Assembly (NCBI GenBank): GCA_016779185.1
Contig: JADHOA010000008.1
Location: 1-35,182, forward strand
From: Rubripirellula sp.
GTDB taxonomy: Bacteria > Planctomycetota > Planctomycetia > Pirellulales > Pirellulaceae
Direction: 5' to 3'
Length of the DNA: 35,182 nucleotides
Shown: positions 1 through 10,424 of the stretch, piece after piece
Layout: every line of letters begins with the position of its first letter
How positions within the stretch are numbered: position 1 is the stretch's first letter
Translations under genes and position numbers: made by a program
The notes under the pieces: generated by a model
Told to the model about the DNA's origin: nothing
Seen by the model: the letters and a program-made list of their open reading frames with translations, nothing else
Databases searched by the model: none

Positions 1-2
1 AT

Positions 3-1361
3 AATTTTGACTTCCGGCTTTTCCCGAGCGCATTCACAGGATGGCTTGAAGCAGAGTGGCGTCAACCTCTTATGCAAGGTGCTGGAACACAGTTCAATCG
101 TATTGCGGGACCTAATTCGAGAGTTGGGCAATACAACGGTGTGCTTATTGCTCGGATCAATGAGGATGTTTCGCTCGCAGACTTTGAAACCGGTGTGATC
201 CAGATGGTTTCCGACGTGGAGCAAGCCTATTGGAATCTGGTAACCGCTTACCGGTTGCTTGACACCATCGTGAAAGCTCGAGAGGCAGCACTTCAGACAT
301 GGCAAATTCAAAAAGCGAGACTTGAGGTTGGTACGGGGCGCGCCGACGACGAGGCTCAGGCTCGATCGCAGTATTACCAATTCGACGCGCAGGTCAAAAC
401 GGCATTGGCAGGTCAGGGGGGATTGTATGAATCTGAGCAACAACTGAGATACTTGGTCGGCCTGCCTGCGACGGATGGATCTTTGATCAAGCCGACAACT
501 CAACTAACCGACGCTAGGGTGATCTTCGACTGGGAGAGCGCTTTATCTCAGGCCCTTGGTCGACGCGTCGAGATACGTCAACAAAAGTTCCAGGTACAGC
601 GACGTGAGCTTGAACTCACTGCTGCGAAGATGAACTATCGCCCACGGTTAGATTTTCTTGGTCAGTATCGATACCAAGGGATTGGCGATCACCTCGTCCC
701 TGGATTTTACGAAAACCTGCTCGATGGAAATTATCAGGAATGGCAAGCCGGAATCGAGTTGAGCTACCCGGTAGGTTTCCGCGCAGCAGGTTCAGCAGTG
801 GCGCATGCCAAGCTGAATTTGAGAAGAGAGGTCGCCGTTTTGGATCAAACGGAGTATCAGATCAGTCATCTGCTATCGAACGCGGCTCGCGATTTAGAGA
901 CACGCCACGAGCTAATGGAAACGAACTACAACCGTTTGCAGTCTGACTTGAATCAGGTGGATGTTTTGCGGATTCGGTATGAGCAAGGAAGCGATTCGAT
1001 TAATTTCTTACTGCAGGCGCAGCGTCAAGTTGTGAATAGTGCGAATGATTTTTATCGCTCTTTGTCGGACTACAATCTTGCCATTCGTAATTTCCATCGC
1101 GAGAAAGGGTCGCTGTTAGCGTATAACCACGTGGCGCTCGCGGAAGGCGAGTGGGAACCGGGGGCAAAGCGGAGTTCGCATCAGGTTGGACGATATTTGA
1201 CTCCGGTAAAAAAATCAGGAGCCGCAAGGTCGGTGCCAAAGCCTCTAGGAAGTCCGTTTGATCCTTCTGAGATTCAACTGAAATCCCCCATGTCGAGTGG
1301 CGATGTGGAGGCGGCCGAAAGTGAGGTCCAAGAGGTATTCGTTGCACCTCTTCCAGAATAA
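3..1361 (+). CDS. TolC-family outer membrane efflux protein, 5' end missing
   Basis: This frame is open from base 3 with no stop, so the gene begins before the window and about 452 C-terminal residues are present. The product is probably an outer-membrane channel of a tripartite efflux or type I secretion system. Near the start is the motif W-R-Q-P-L-M-Q-G-A-G, typical of outer-membrane efflux proteins. After it come long amphipathic helices rich in Q, E, R and A, and the repeated 'ARLEVGTGRADDEAQARSQY' and 'YEQGSDSINFLLQAQRQV' segments that fit the two OEP half-repeats. The last 75 residues or so are a Ser/Pro-rich tail not needed for the barrel. The internal ATG at 72 is not the real start because conserved family sequence precedes it. 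It converges on trmB with 26 bases between stops. Family assignment is solid; substrate is unknown. Confidence 0.88.
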   Translation, partial: NFDFRLFPSAFTGWLEAEWRQPLMQGAGTQFNRIAGPNSRVGQYNGVLIARINEDVSLADFETGVIQMVSDVEQAYWNLVTAYRLLDTIVKAREAALQTWQIQKARLEVGTGRADDEAQARSQYYQFDAQVKTALAGQGGLYESEQQLRYLVGLPATDGSLIKPTTQLTDARVIFDWESALSQALGRRVEIRQQKFQVQRRELELTAAKMNYRPRLDFLGQYRYQGIGDHLVPGFYENLLDGNYQEWQAGIELSYPVGFRAAGSAVAHAKLNLRREVAVLDQTEYQISHLLSNAARDLETRHELMETNYNRLQSDLNQVDVLRIRYEQGSDSINFLLQAQRQVVNSANDFYRSLSDYNLAIRNFHREKGSLLAYNHVALAEGEWEPGAKRSSHQVGRYLTPVKKSGAARSVPKPLGSPFDPSEIQLKSPMSSGDVEAAESEVQEVFVAPLPE

Positions 1362-1387
1362 AAACGCATAAACCTCATCGAACTTCT

Positions 1388-2038
1388 CTAGCGATCTCTT
1401 TTTTCGTAACGCACGCGATAAACCGGAATCAAGTTTTGACGACTTCTACGTTCAAAATGCGTTCGATAATCAAGATCGTGGGTTGCGGGGATCTTATCCT
1501 CAGGTATCGGAACTCCGAGTATCGGAGAAATTTCAGCGATCAATTCAACCGTGTTCTCAAAGTAGTCAAGGACATCGGTCCAGAAATGAAAGCGGCCTCC
1601 TGGACGCAAGCAACGAGTTAGGTTGAGAATGCTTGACTCATTGAGAACTCGTCTTTTTCGATGTCTTTTTTTCCACCAAGGGTCGGGAAAGTATACGTGC
1701 ACTGCTTCTAGGCTTTCTGCCGATACCAAATTCGCCAGTAGAGGTTCAGCGTTACCGCTGATCATCATCGCATTGGTGGATTGTCGCCGAGCCAGTTTGG
1801 CAGCAGAGTGTTTTGCATACTTGGCAATGATTTCGATACCAAGATAGTTGTGGTTCGGGTTCATCGATGCTGCGTTGTCAATAAACAGTCCTTTTCCCGA
1901 TCCTATTTCCAATTCAAGTGGGAGATGATTACCAAACAAGCTACCGCTGGATAACGTTTCTGGAAGATTGTCGGTGTCGATTAGATGCCGGGATAGATCA
2001 AGGTCTTGTCCCGGACGGCGTAAGGAACTTCTGGGCAT
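1388..2038 (-). CDS. trmB: tRNA (guanine-N7-)-methyltransferase TrmB
   Basis: The enzyme uses S-adenosylmethionine to make 7-methylguanosine at position 46 in the variable loop of tRNAs. The protein has 216 residues, the usual length. The SAM-binding motif E-I-G-S-G-K-G is at residues 44-50, followed by the family's G-I-E-I motif near 67-70. The signature Y-F-P-D-P-W-W-K-K-R-H-R-K-R-R is at about 116-130, where the Asp and basic residues contribute to catalysis and tRNA binding. The ATG at 2038 gives a short N-terminal tail before the conserved core. It stands alone on the minus strand, convergent with the TolC gene and divergent from the hemD-hemE gene. I see no strong ribosome binding site. 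Confidence 0.95.
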   Translation of the reverse strand: MPRSSLRRPGQDLDLSRHLIDTDNLPETLSSGSLFGNHLPLELEIGSGKGLFIDNAASMNPNHNYLGIEIIAKYAKHSAAKLARRQSTNAMMISGNAEPLLANLVSAESLEAVHVYFPDPWWKKRHRKRRVLNESSILNLTRCLRPGGRFHFWTDVLDYFENTVELIAEISPILGVPIPEDKIPATHDLDYRTHFERRSRQNLIPVYRVRYEKRDR

Positions 2039-2359
2039 GTTGAGGTTTTGCTTGGAGATATAAACTCTTGCACGATTAGCGCCACGAGCATCGTCAACAC
2101 ACGGTAAACGATCGATGATTTCACCGTTACCGGTTACCGCTCTTCACCAATTGCATTGGTCGTGGTCGCGCTGGGTGGGTTTCGCTGGGTGGTGTTTGCG
2201 AGGGTCTTGGGGTTGATGGATTGGGGCATGGCAATCTCAAGTTCCAGTGGAATCTCAAACAACAGCCAGCGAACACTTCGGATATCCTAACTTTGCTTGT
2301 TTGTTTCACAATCCAAGAACGCTTTGCGGTGCAAACTTTCCACATTTTGGTGATCGATC
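2039..2359. other. Intergenic region between divergent trmB and hemD-hemE
   Basis: This 321-base stretch should hold the promoters of both divergent genes, but I cannot point to a convincing -35/-10 pair. It contains a close direct repeat of CGCTGGGTGG at 2169-2178 and 2183-2192 in a G-rich patch. A 72-codon minus-strand frame crosses it, but its composition is unremarkable and I do not call it a gene. Confidence 0.6.
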
Positions 2360-4276
2360 ATGGTATCTAAAACTATCAGTTTTCAAGGTTTTCGGGTCGC
2401 GGCGTTGGAGAGTCGTCGTGCGGCCGATATGCAACGATTGATTGAGAAGTATGAAGGCGTGGCATATGTCAGCCCATCGATGCGCGAAGTACCGATTGAA
2501 CCAAATCGATCTGCAATTGACTTTGCTTACCGACTGATCACCGGACAGGTGAGCGTCGTCGTGCTGACCACTGGGGTCGGTTTTCGATACTTATTAAAAG
2601 CGATTGAACCACACCTTGATAAGCAGCGGTTCCTTGACTCGCTTTCTGATGTGATCACCGTCTGTCGTGGACCCAAGCCCGCAGCAGTGATGAGAGAATT
2701 TGGGCTGACACCTTCCCACCGAGTTCCAGAACCAAACACGTGGCGAGAATTGTTGCAGACGATTGACTCTGAGGTTCCGATCGCAAACCAAGTCGTAGGA
2801 TTGCAGGAATATGGAGTTAGCAACAAGTCTTTAATCGCGGGACTGGAGGCGCGAGGGGCCACCGTGGAGCCAGTCCAAGTTTATGGTTGGGATTTCCCCG
2901 TTGACTCGGGGCCTTTGGAAGAGAACGTGCGAGCGATTGCTGCCGGCGAACGCGATTTATTGCTCGTTACCAGTGCCCACCAGGTGGTCAATATGCTCCG
3001 AATGGCCGAGAAAATAGACTTCGTTGAAAAACTTCGAGAGGGGTTACGGGGTACGGTGATCGCTTCAATCGGACCTACAACCTCACAAATGCTGGAAGAA
3101 TGTGAGATTCATGTTGATCTAGAACCCTCGCACCCGAAGATGGGACATCTTGTCGTTGAGACCGCGGAAACTGGAGTTCCCCTGATCGGATCAAAACGAC
3201 GTTGGCAACTCATGATCCCACAATCCCAACCCATGAAACATCCATCAGACGACAGTTTATTCATTCGAGCCTGTCGAGGTGAAAAAACCGAACGAACTCC
3301 TGTTTGGCTCATGAGACAGGCGGGTCGTTACATGCAGGAATATCGCGAGGTTCGAGCAAAGCACTCGTTTCTAGAGCTTTGCCACAATCCGCAGCTGTGC
3401 AGTGAAGTGATGTGTACGGCAGTCGATCGACTAGGCGTGGACGCCGCGATTATCTTCTCGGATTTGCTGCCTATTCTTGTCCCACTAGGTTTCGATCTGG
3501 AGTTTGCAGCCGGTGATGGTCCGGTTATCCATAATCCCGTTCGAGATCGACAAGGTGTAAACCAAGTCAGGGAGTTGCAGGAGCCTCAGGAGCTGGATTT
3601 TGTCTACGAGACCGTGCGCCAAACACGACAGGATTTACCGGACGGAATTCCTGTGATCGGTTTTGCTGGATCTCCATTTACTCTCGCAAGTTATGCGATC
3701 GAGGGTGGTGGTAGTCGAACCTATTTGCACACCAAGAGACTCATGCGTTCGAATGACGGTTCTTGGGAAGTGCTAATGGAAAAGCTCTCATTTGCCATCA
3801 CTTCTTATCTGAATTTCCAGATCGCTGCAGGTGCGCAGTGTGTCCAGCTATTCGACAGTTGGGCCGGATGCTTATCGTCGAGTGACTATGTTCGTTTCGT
3901 GCTGCCTTGGATGAAGCAAATCATTGCTGGAATTACCCCCGGGGTTCCGGTAATCAATTTCGCGACCGGTAATCCTGAGCTTCTTCCGCTTTTAAAAATG
4001 GATCGCCGAACCGTTGTTGGGGTGGATTGGCGCATCCCGCTTGATGTGGCTTGGAAACGAATTGGCCATGACGTTTCGGTTCAAGGGAATCTTGATCCGG
4101 CGATTTTATTAGCTGACCCCGAGGTGATCCGTGAGGAAGTAAGTCAATTACTTGCTTCAGTGGCGGGGCGGGACGGGCATATTTTTAATCTTGGGCATGG
4201 CATCCATAAGGAAACCCCCGTGGATCACGCGATTGCACTCGTCGAATCGGTCAAGGAATTGTCTCGACGCGATTGA
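2360..4276 (+). CDS. hemE: Fused uroporphyrinogen-III synthase / uroporphyrinogen decarboxylase (HemD-HemE)
   Basis: This 638-residue protein appears to join two successive haem-pathway enzymes. Residues 1 to about 265 look like HemD, which closes hydroxymethylbilane to uroporphyrinogen III: T-T-G-V-G-F near 70, L-L-L-V-T-S-A-H-Q near 200, and the late I-A-S-I-G-P-T-T-S motif with H-P-K-M-G-H-L near its end. A linker of about 25 residues follows. Residues 292-638 (347 aa, normal HemE length) are uroporphyrinogen decarboxylase, with L-M-R-Q-A-G-R-Y (Arg319, Arg323), I-I-F-S-D-L-L with the catalytic Asp368, G-F-A-G-S-P-F-T-L-A-S-Y, and the late L-G-H-G-I-H motif. The frame is continuous across the join. 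A separate HemE start at 3233 is possible but lacks a clear ribosome binding site. HemE is certain; HemD is likely. Confidence 0.92.
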   Translation: MVSKTISFQGFRVAALESRRAADMQRLIEKYEGVAYVSPSMREVPIEPNRSAIDFAYRLITGQVSVVVLTTGVGFRYLLKAIEPHLDKQRFLDSLSDVITVCRGPKPAAVMREFGLTPSHRVPEPNTWRELLQTIDSEVPIANQVVGLQEYGVSNKSLIAGLEARGATVEPVQVYGWDFPVDSGPLEENVRAIAAGERDLLLVTSAHQVVNMLRMAEKIDFVEKLREGLRGTVIASIGPTTSQMLEECEIHVDLEPSHPKMGHLVVETAETGVPLIGSKRRWQLMIPQSQPMKHPSDDSLFIRACRGEKTERTPVWLMRQAGRYMQEYREVRAKHSFLELCHNPQLCSEVMCTAVDRLGVDAAIIFSDLLPILVPLGFDLEFAAGDGPVIHNPVRDRQGVNQVRELQEPQELDFVYETVRQTRQDLPDGIPVIGFAGSPFTLASYAIEGGGSRTYLHTKRLMRSNDGSWEVLMEKLSFAITSYLNFQIAAGAQCVQLFDSWAGCLSSSDYVRFVLPWMKQIIAGITPGVPVINFATGNPELLPLLKMDRRTVVGVDWRIPLDVAWKRIGHDVSVQGNLDPAILLADPEVIREEVSQLLASVAGRDGHIFNLGHGIHKETPVDHAIALVESVKELSRRD

Positions 4277-4665
4277 ATGGAGTTCATGTAGTCTGGCTGT
4301 AGGCTAAACGGGAATTTCCGCTTTTCCCCGTTGAACTCTGTCTTTCTTCGTGCAGCTTTGCAGCACTTGGAAATACGAGATTTGCACGATTAGCCACCCG
4401 GCAGAGGGTGCTCGCTTTCTCTGGTCTGGTAGCCGGACGGGTCATCCGATCGGATCTGCGATGCTTCTTGTGTCTTCTATCGGGGCTCTTTTGGGGCCTT
4501 GTGAGCTTTTAAGTGTCCAAGATCGGCTCACGGTCATCGTCGCACAAATGTGGTTGTTTCAAATCATCCATTCAGAGGCTTGACGATTCAGGAAACAATC
4601 CTTACCTTTCATTAGCTGTTTTTTTGCAGCGGATCGCAACTATTAAAATTTCTAATGGATATCTA
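4277..4665. other. Intergenic region between hemD-hemE and lysR
   Basis: This 389-base stretch has no recognisable gene. About 30 bases after the hemD-hemE stop is an imperfect hairpin: AACGGGAA at 4307-4314 pairs with TTCCCCGTT at 4324-4332 with one bulged C. It lacks a T-run, so it is at best a weak terminator. The reading frame of the LysR gene is open upstream to 4513, but that part encodes no conserved LysR sequence. Confidence 0.5.
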
Positions 4666-5640
4666 GTGAATTTCCGGACGCTGGAACTGTTCTGCACGAT
4701 TGCCGATCGACGTAGCTTCTCGCAAGCTGCGGCTGTGCATCAGTTAACACAGAGTGCAGTAAGTCAGGCGATACAGCATCTAGAAGAAAGCGTAGGTGTT
4801 CAGCTGATTAACCGTTCAAAGCGTCCTCTGGTGCTAACCGCTGCTGGAAAGCGGTACTTGTCGGGCGTGCGTGCGATTCTCAGGAGCCACGAGCGATTGC
4901 AACGTGAGGTACGCCAGACAGGTGAACGGCTCAGTGGTCAGATCAAAGTTGGGACGATTGTTTCGGTCGGCTTGAGTTACATGCCGGAAGCTTCCGAAGC
5001 GTTTGCCAAGCTCCATCCTGAGGTTGACGTAAAAACAGAGTTTGGTGCCAACGATCGCGTGATTGAATTAGTGAGTGAAGGGCTAGTCGACTTGGGATTG
5101 GTGAGCTACCCAAAAAGTACGAAGCATCTGCAGTGCGTTCCATGGCAGCAAGAGCCCATGAGGCTGGTTTGCTCGTCCGAACATCCCTTAGCGGGTAAAA
5201 ACGAGGTCGCCCTACGACAACTTCAATCGCTCGACATGATTGGATTTGATCGAGAACTCAAGTTGCGTCGTGAGATTGACCAGTGTTTGTCGCGTGCAGG
5301 CATTTCGGTCAACGTGAAGATGGAGTTCGACAATGCGGATTCAATGATTCGTGCCATTCAGGCGAATCGTGGGATCGGTATCGTACCCGAGGCGGCTGTG
5401 CGTCGGGAAACCGCGAACGGCTCACTCCGAGTGGTAGCGTGTCGAGAATTACGAATCACCCGACCACTCGGAATTATTTTTCGAAGGGCGGGTCGACTTA
5501 GTCGAGCTGCGAGCGAATTCGGTTCACTGCTATTAGGGCGGCCGATTGAAACGGGAAAAAGAATCAAGAGTAGTGGCGGTAAGGCCGCCATCGATGGCGA
5601 ATCGATCGAGGCCCCATTGGGAACTTCGATAGTCGCTTAG
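4666..5640 (+). CDS. LysR-family transcriptional regulator
   Basis: The product is a DNA-binding regulator of 324 residues. Residues 1-60 form the winged helix-turn-helix with the typical L-E-L-F-C-T-I-A start, S-F-S-Q-A-A, L-T-Q-S-A-V-S-Q-A-I-Q-H-L-E, and L-T-A-A-G-K-R-Y-L. A coiled linker and a periplasmic-binding-like effector domain follow (about 90-300), with a short extra Lys/Gly-rich C-terminal tail. I chose the GTG at 4666 because LysR proteins begin only a few residues before this N-terminal helix; the longer frame from 4513 would add about 50 unrelated residues. The gene lies 85 bases upstream of gltB on the same strand. GltC of Bacillus is a LysR-type regulator of gltAB, so control of gltB-gltD is a reasonable inference, but the effector and targets are not visible here. 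Confidence 0.92.
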   Translation: MNFRTLELFCTIADRRSFSQAAAVHQLTQSAVSQAIQHLEESVGVQLINRSKRPLVLTAAGKRYLSGVRAILRSHERLQREVRQTGERLSGQIKVGTIVSVGLSYMPEASEAFAKLHPEVDVKTEFGANDRVIELVSEGLVDLGLVSYPKSTKHLQCVPWQQEPMRLVCSSEHPLAGKNEVALRQLQSLDMIGFDRELKLRREIDQCLSRAGISVNVKMEFDNADSMIRAIQANRGIGIVPEAAVRRETANGSLRVVACRELRITRPLGIIFRRAGRLSRAASEFGSLLLGRPIETGKRIKSSGGKAAIDGESIEAPLGTSIVA

Positions 5641-5686
5641 TAAGCGGCATGCTGATGATTCAGCCAATGTTCCCAATGGTTGGGAA
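5614..5686. repeat. Overlapping inverted repeats in the lysR-gltB junction
   Basis: Three copies of a TTGGGAA element lie across the lysR stop codon. CCATTGGGAAC at 5614-5624 is the exact reverse complement of GTTCCCAATGG at 5669-5679 (11 bp). The latter also overlaps a second perfect dyad, TTCCCAA-TGG-TTGGGAA at 5670-5686. The two pairings exclude each other because both use bases 5670-5676. They could be operator half-sites for a dimeric regulator, or alternative RNA hairpins in the gltB leader. The exact LysR T-N11-A spacing is not present in the 17-base dyad. Confidence 0.5.
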
Positions 5687-5725
5687 GGTCTCTGAATCGT
5701 ACGGCGTGAAGCGTTAGATACGAGA

Positions 5726-8700
5726 ATGAATTACAGGCAACCACTGTCCGAAACGATGGTTAAATCAATGAAGAAAGATCTCTTTCACCTACCCCCTGCT
5801 CAAGGCCTTTACGACCCTGAACTCGAGAAAGATGCCTGTGGCGTAGGGTTCATCGCACACATTAAAGGTGAGCCATCGCATCAGAATGTTCTGGATGCCG
5901 ATACGATTCTAATCAACATGGATCATCGTGGTGCTTGTGGTTGCGAACCCAACACCGGCGATGGATCAGGGATGATGTGTGGCTTGCCTCACAAGTTTCT
6001 GAGGAAAGTTGCGAAGCAAGATTTAGGTGTTGACTTACCAGAACCAGGGCGTTTCGCAGCAGGCTTGGTCTTCTTGCCCCAAGATGAAGCGGAGCGTGTT
6101 GATTGCAAGCAGGGAGTCGAGCGATTAATTGCTGATGCGGGCCAGACACTGCTTGGATGGCGAAAAGTTCCGCAGATGACAGATCTTGCGGATGTTGGAC
6201 CCACAGCACGACAAAGCGAACCCGTCATTGAGCAACTTTTCGTCGCTGCGGCGGATGGATTGGAGGGCGACGCTTTCGATCGAAAGCTTTACATGATTCA
6301 TAAGCAGGCGAGTCATCTACTGCGCGGCAGTGACACACTGCGACAAGCCCTGATGTTCTACATCTGCTCTCTCAGCACCAAGGTGATTATCTACAAAGGG
6401 ATGCTGACGCCCGCGCAGTTGTTGCCCTACTACTCGGATCTAAGGGATGAAGATTTTGAAACCCATTTAGCGATGGTGCACAGCCGCTTCTCAACCAATA
6501 CGTTCCCGAGTTGGGATCGTGCTCAACCTCTTCGTTTTATGAGTCACAATGGTGAAATAAACACGCTACGCGGCAACAAGAACTGGATGAGAGCTCGTGA
6601 GGGTTCAGCAGCGAGTGAGCTGTTCGGAGATGACCTCTCAAAGTTGTTTCCTGTCGTTGAGCCTCACTGTAGTGATTCGGGAACGTTCGATAACGTCCTT
6701 GAGTTTCTGTTGATGAACGGTCGGACGCTTCAAGAAGCAATCATGATGATGGTTCCAGAAGCGTGGCAAAAGCACGATACCATGTCAGAGGACAAGCGAG
6801 CGTTCTACGAGTATTTCTCATGTCTGATGGAGCCTTGGGACGGACCAGCGTCGGTTGCATTCACAGACGGTCATTACATTGGGGCGACACTCGATCGTAA
6901 CGGATTGCGTCCTAGTCGATATTACATCACACACGATGATAGGGTGATCATGGCGAGCGAGGTCGGGGTGCTGCCCGTCGATCCATCAATCGTTAAAGAG
7001 AAAGGTCGTCTGCAACCTGGCAAAATGTTCCTTGTGGATTTCGAAGAGGGGAGATTGATTCCGGATGGGGAGCTGAAAGATGATTTTGCTCGGAAAATGC
7101 CATATGGAGATTGGTTGAGAGAGCAACGGATTCGCCTAGCTGATTTGAAACCAGCGGAAGACTCGCACGGTTTTAATAGTGAAACGCTGCTTGCGAGAAT
7201 GCAGGCATTCGGTTTCACCAGTGAAACAATGAATTTTATGTTGAGGCCACTTGTCGAGCAGTTGCGAGACCCCGTTGGGTCCATGGGCAACGACAGTGCC
7301 TTGGCTTGTCTTAGTGACAAGCCTCGTATGATCTACGACTACTTCAAACAGTTATTTGCTCAGGTGACGAATCCCGCAATCGACTCGATTCGTGAGGAAG
7401 TCATCATGTCGTTGGAATGTTACATCGGTCCCGAAGCCAATTTGCTTGATGCGGCACCCGAGCACTGCCACCGATTATTGATCGAGCATCCAATCCTCAC
7501 GAACGAGGAGATGGCATCCTTAAAGCAGATCGACCACCAAGGTTGGTCAAGTCGAGTGATCGATATCACCTATGATCGTTCCGAAGGTAAGGCGGGACTG
7601 CGTACCGCACTGGATCGCATTTCATCCGAGGCTGAGGCTGCTGCTGATGAAGGAATTCAGCTTGTTATTCTCTCCGATCGAGGTATTTCCAAAGATAAGA
7701 TTCCAGTCAGCGCCCTCCTTGCAGTGGGTTCCGTTCACCATCACTTGGTGAAACAAACCAAACGCACACGGATTGGTTTGCTTGTAGAAACCGGTGAGGC
7801 TCGCGAAGTTCATCATCATTGTCTTTTGATTGGCTACGGAGCCGATGGCATCAATCCGTATCTTGCTTTCGAAGCCCTATGGCAAGCAAGCCGTGACGGT
7901 CTGATGAGTGAGGGAATGAACGATGACAAGATCGTCGCCGCTTATCGCAAAGGTGTTGCCAAGGGCATGCTAAAAGTGATGGCAAAGATGGGGATCAGCA
8001 CACTGCAGAGTTACAAAGGTGCGCAGATTTTTGAGGCACTCGGCTTGCGGGATGAGATTATCAACCAATGCTTCGTGGGAACTGCAAGTCGTATTCAAGG
8101 CGTTTCGTTTGATGTCGTTGCCGAAGAGGCTTTGCGTCGTCATCTTCTCGGCTACCCCGAGAATGAAGACAAGCGACTACCACAACTGCCAAATCTCGGC
8201 GAATATCATTGGCGAGCGGAGGGTGAAAAACATGCATGGTCGCCTGAATCAATTTCTAATCTTCAACTAGCTGCACGTGGTAATGACGAGGCTGCTTACT
8301 GGCGGTTTTCGGACACCATCAATCAGGACAGTCGTAATCGTTGCACACTGAGAGGAGTGTTGGAGTTTGATGAGCAGAAAGTGTCGGCAGTTCCGCTCGA
8401 AGAAGTTGAGTCTGCCAAGGAAATCGTCAAGCGTTTTTGTACCGGTGCGATGAGTTTCGGCAGTATCAGTGCGGAATCGCACGAGGCACTCGCGATCGCG
8501 ATGAATCGCCTCGGGGGTAAGAGTAATACTGGCGAGGGTGGCGAGGATCCGATTCGTTTTCAAACAATGGAAAACGGTGACTCAAAACGGTCAGCCATCA
8601 AGCAAGTTGCTTCCGGACGTTTTGGGGTGACGATTGAGTATCTGACGAACGCCGATGAAATACAGATCAAGGTTTCGCAGGGAGCCAAGCCGGGTGAAGG

Positions 8701-10330
8701 TGGGGAGTTACCGGGAAAGAAGGTTGATAACAATATTGCGAGAATTCGCTATAGCACTCCCGGTGTTGGATTGATCAGTCCCCCGCCTCACCATGATATT
8801 TACTCAATTGAGGATCTCGCTCAGCTTATTCATGATCTGAAAAATGCGAATCGACAGGCTCGGATTAGTGTAAAGCTGGTTAGTGAAGTTGGGGTCGGCG
8901 TGATTGCTTCTGGCGTTGCCAAAGCTCATGCGGATCATATCCTCATTTCTGGTGATACCGGAGGAACGGGAGCATCGCCACTTACAAGTATCAAGCACGC
9001 AGGTTTGCCATGGGAATTGGGGATTGCCGAAACCCATCAAGTGCTTGTTCTGAACGATCTTCGAAGTCGCGTTGTCTTGCAAACGGATGGTGGACTGAAG
9101 ACCGGTAGAGACGTTGTCATCGCAGCTCTTTTGGGAGCCGAGGAGTTTGGTTTTTCAACTGCACCCCTCATCACGATGGGCTGCATCATGATGCGTAAGT
9201 GTCATCTCAATACCTGTCCCGTAGGAATCGCTACGCAAGACCCTGAGCTGCGAAAGAAGTTTAGCGGTAAGCCCGAGCATGTTGTGAACTATCTCTTTAT
9301 GGTTGCGGAAGAAGCTCGCCGACTGATGGCAAAATTAGGCTTCCGAAGCATTGATGAAATGGTGGGGCGATGCGACATATTGAAAACGGATAAAGCGATC
9401 CAGCATTGGAAGTCGGATGGACTGGATCTAACCTCCGTATTGATGCCGGCGAACAAGCCCCATGAAGGGGTTGGAGTCATTTGTTCGCAGGCTCAAGATC
9501 ATGGGCTGGAGAAGTCGCTAGATATCACTACCCTTCTTGTTCAGGCTCAGCCGGCATTGGAGTCGGGGGTTCCAGTCGTGATCGACTCACCCATCATCAA
9601 TATCAACCGAACGGTTGGAACGATTCTTAGTAATGAGGTGGCGAAGCGTTACGGCCAAGCTGGTCTTCCCGAGGACACGATTCAAATCAATCTCACCGGT
9701 TCAGCTGGTCAAAGCTTGGGTGCGTTCTTGTCCCATGGGATCACCATTCGCCTAGAGGGAGACGCGAATGACTATGTTGGCAAAGGACTAAGTGGTGGAC
9801 GAGTCATGGTCTATCCGCCTAAGGAAAGTTCGTTTGTCGCTGAGCAAAACATTTTGATTGGTAATGTTTGCCTCTATGGTGCGACTGGGGGAGAAGCGTA
9901 TTTCCGAGGACGTGCAGCGGAGCGATTCTGTGTTCGCAACAGCGGTGCAAAGACGGTAGTTGAGGGCGTAGGCGATCACGGTTGCGAGTATATGACTGGC
10001 GGCCGTGTGATTGTGCTTGGGTCCACCGGAAGGAACTTTGCTGCAGGAATGTCAGGCGGGATTGCCTATGTCTGGGATCAAAAAGGCGACTTCAATCTCA
10101 ACTGCAACTTGGCATTGGTTGAACTCGAAGCCATTGATTCAGTCGAAGAAGAAAATGAAGTTCGCGGGATGATTGAGAAACATCATCAATACACAGGAAG
10201 TGAAGTTGCTGCGGCAGCATTGTCCGACTGGAAAAAGTTCAAAGAACAATGTGTCAAAGTCATGCCAGTCGACTACAAACGCGTCCTTCTGGAATCAGCC
10301 GCCGCTTCCCAAGCGGCAGGGAAGGCTTGA
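5726..10330 (+). CDS. gltB: Glutamate synthase large (alpha) subunit
   Basis: GltB hydrolyses glutamine and transfers the ammonia through an internal tunnel to 2-oxoglutarate, making two glutamates with electrons from GltD. The protein has 1534 residues, the normal length. The class II amidotransferase nucleophile is Cys38 in K-D-A-C-G-V-G-F, so about 37 residues would be removed as a propeptide. The amidotransferase domain runs to about 430, the central domain to about 780, the FMN/2-oxoglutarate barrel from about 830 to 1210, and the GXGXG beta-helix from about 1290 to 1480. The 3Fe-4S ligands are Cys1153, Cys1159 and Cys1164 in [14 protein letters not shown]. Starts at Met11 (5756) or Met15 (5768) are also possible because the propeptide varies. 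gltD follows after 94 bases. Confidence 0.98.
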   Translation: MNYRQPLSETMVKSMKKDLFHLPPAQGLYDPELEKDACGVGFIAHIKGEPSHQNVLDADTILINMDHRGACGCEPNTGDGSGMMCGLPHKFLRKVAKQDLGVDLPEPGRFAAGLVFLPQDEAERVDCKQGVERLIADAGQTLLGWRKVPQMTDLADVGPTARQSEPVIEQLFVAAADGLEGDAFDRKLYMIHKQASHLLRGSDTLRQALMFYICSLSTKVIIYKGMLTPAQLLPYYSDLRDEDFETHLAMVHSRFSTNTFPSWDRAQPLRFMSHNGEINTLRGNKNWMRAREGSAASELFGDDLSKLFPVVEPHCSDSGTFDNVLEFLLMNGRTLQEAIMMMVPEAWQKHDTMSEDKRAFYEYFSCLMEPWDGPASVAFTDGHYIGATLDRNGLRPSRYYITHDDRVIMASEVGVLPVDPSIVKEKGRLQPGKMFLVDFEEGRLIPDGELKDDFARKMPYGDWLREQRIRLADLKPAEDSHGFNSETLLARMQAFGFTSETMNFMLRPLVEQLRDPVGSMGNDSALACLSDKPRMIYDYFKQLFAQVTNPAIDSIREEVIMSLECYIGPEANLLDAAPEHCHRLLIEHPILTNEEMASLKQIDHQGWSSRVIDITYDRSEGKAGLRTALDRISSEAEAAADEGIQLVILSDRGISKDKIPVSALLAVGSVHHHLVKQTKRTRIGLLVETGEAREVHHHCLLIGYGADGINPYLAFEALWQASRDGLMSEGMNDDKIVAAYRKGVAKGMLKVMAKMGISTLQSYKGAQIFEALGLRDEIINQCFVGTASRIQGVSFDVVAEEALRRHLLGYPENEDKRLPQLPNLGEYHWRAEGEKHAWSPESISNLQLAARGNDEAAYWRFSDTINQDSRNRCTLRGVLEFDEQKVSAVPLEEVESAKEIVKRFCTGAMSFGSISAESHEALAIAMNRLGGKSNTGEGGEDPIRFQTMENGDSKRSAIKQVASGRFGVTIEYLTNADEIQIKVSQGAKPGEGGELPGKKVDNNIARIRYSTPGVGLISPPPHHDIYSIEDLAQLIHDLKNANRQARISVKLVSEVGVGVIASGVAKAHADHILISGDTGGTGASPLTSIKHAGLPWELGIAETHQVLVLNDLRSRVVLQTDGGLKTGRDVVIAALLGAEEFGFSTAPLITMGCIMMRKCHLNTCPVGIATQDPELRKKFSGKPEHVVNYLFMVAEEARRLMAKLGFRSIDEMVGRCDILKTDKAIQHWKSDGLDLTSVLMPANKPHEGVGVICSQAQDHGLEKSLDITTLLVQAQPALESGVPVVIDSPIININRTVGTILSNEVAKRYGQAGLPEDTIQINLTGSAGQSLGAFLSHGITIRLEGDANDYVGKGLSGGRVMVYPPKESSFVAEQNILIGNVCLYGATGGEAYFRGRAAERFCVRNSGAKTVVEGVGDHGCEYMTGGRVIVLGSTGRNFAAGMSGGIAYVWDQKGDFNLNCNLALVELEAIDSVEEENEVRGMIEKHHQYTGSEVAAAALSDWKKFKEQCVKVMPVDYKRVLLESAAASQAAGKA

Positions 10331-10424
10331 TCTTTCACTCCCTCTTCTAGCAATCAAATCGTCGCGTCCTCGATGGGTGCGACTCAGAAACGTACACAAA
10401 CCCTCGATAAAACGAACGATAGTC

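Noticed and set aside
2169-2192. Direct repeat CGCTGGGTGG in the trmB-hemD gap
   Set aside because: Only two copies of 10 bases in a G-rich patch; likely chance or slippage, not a named element.
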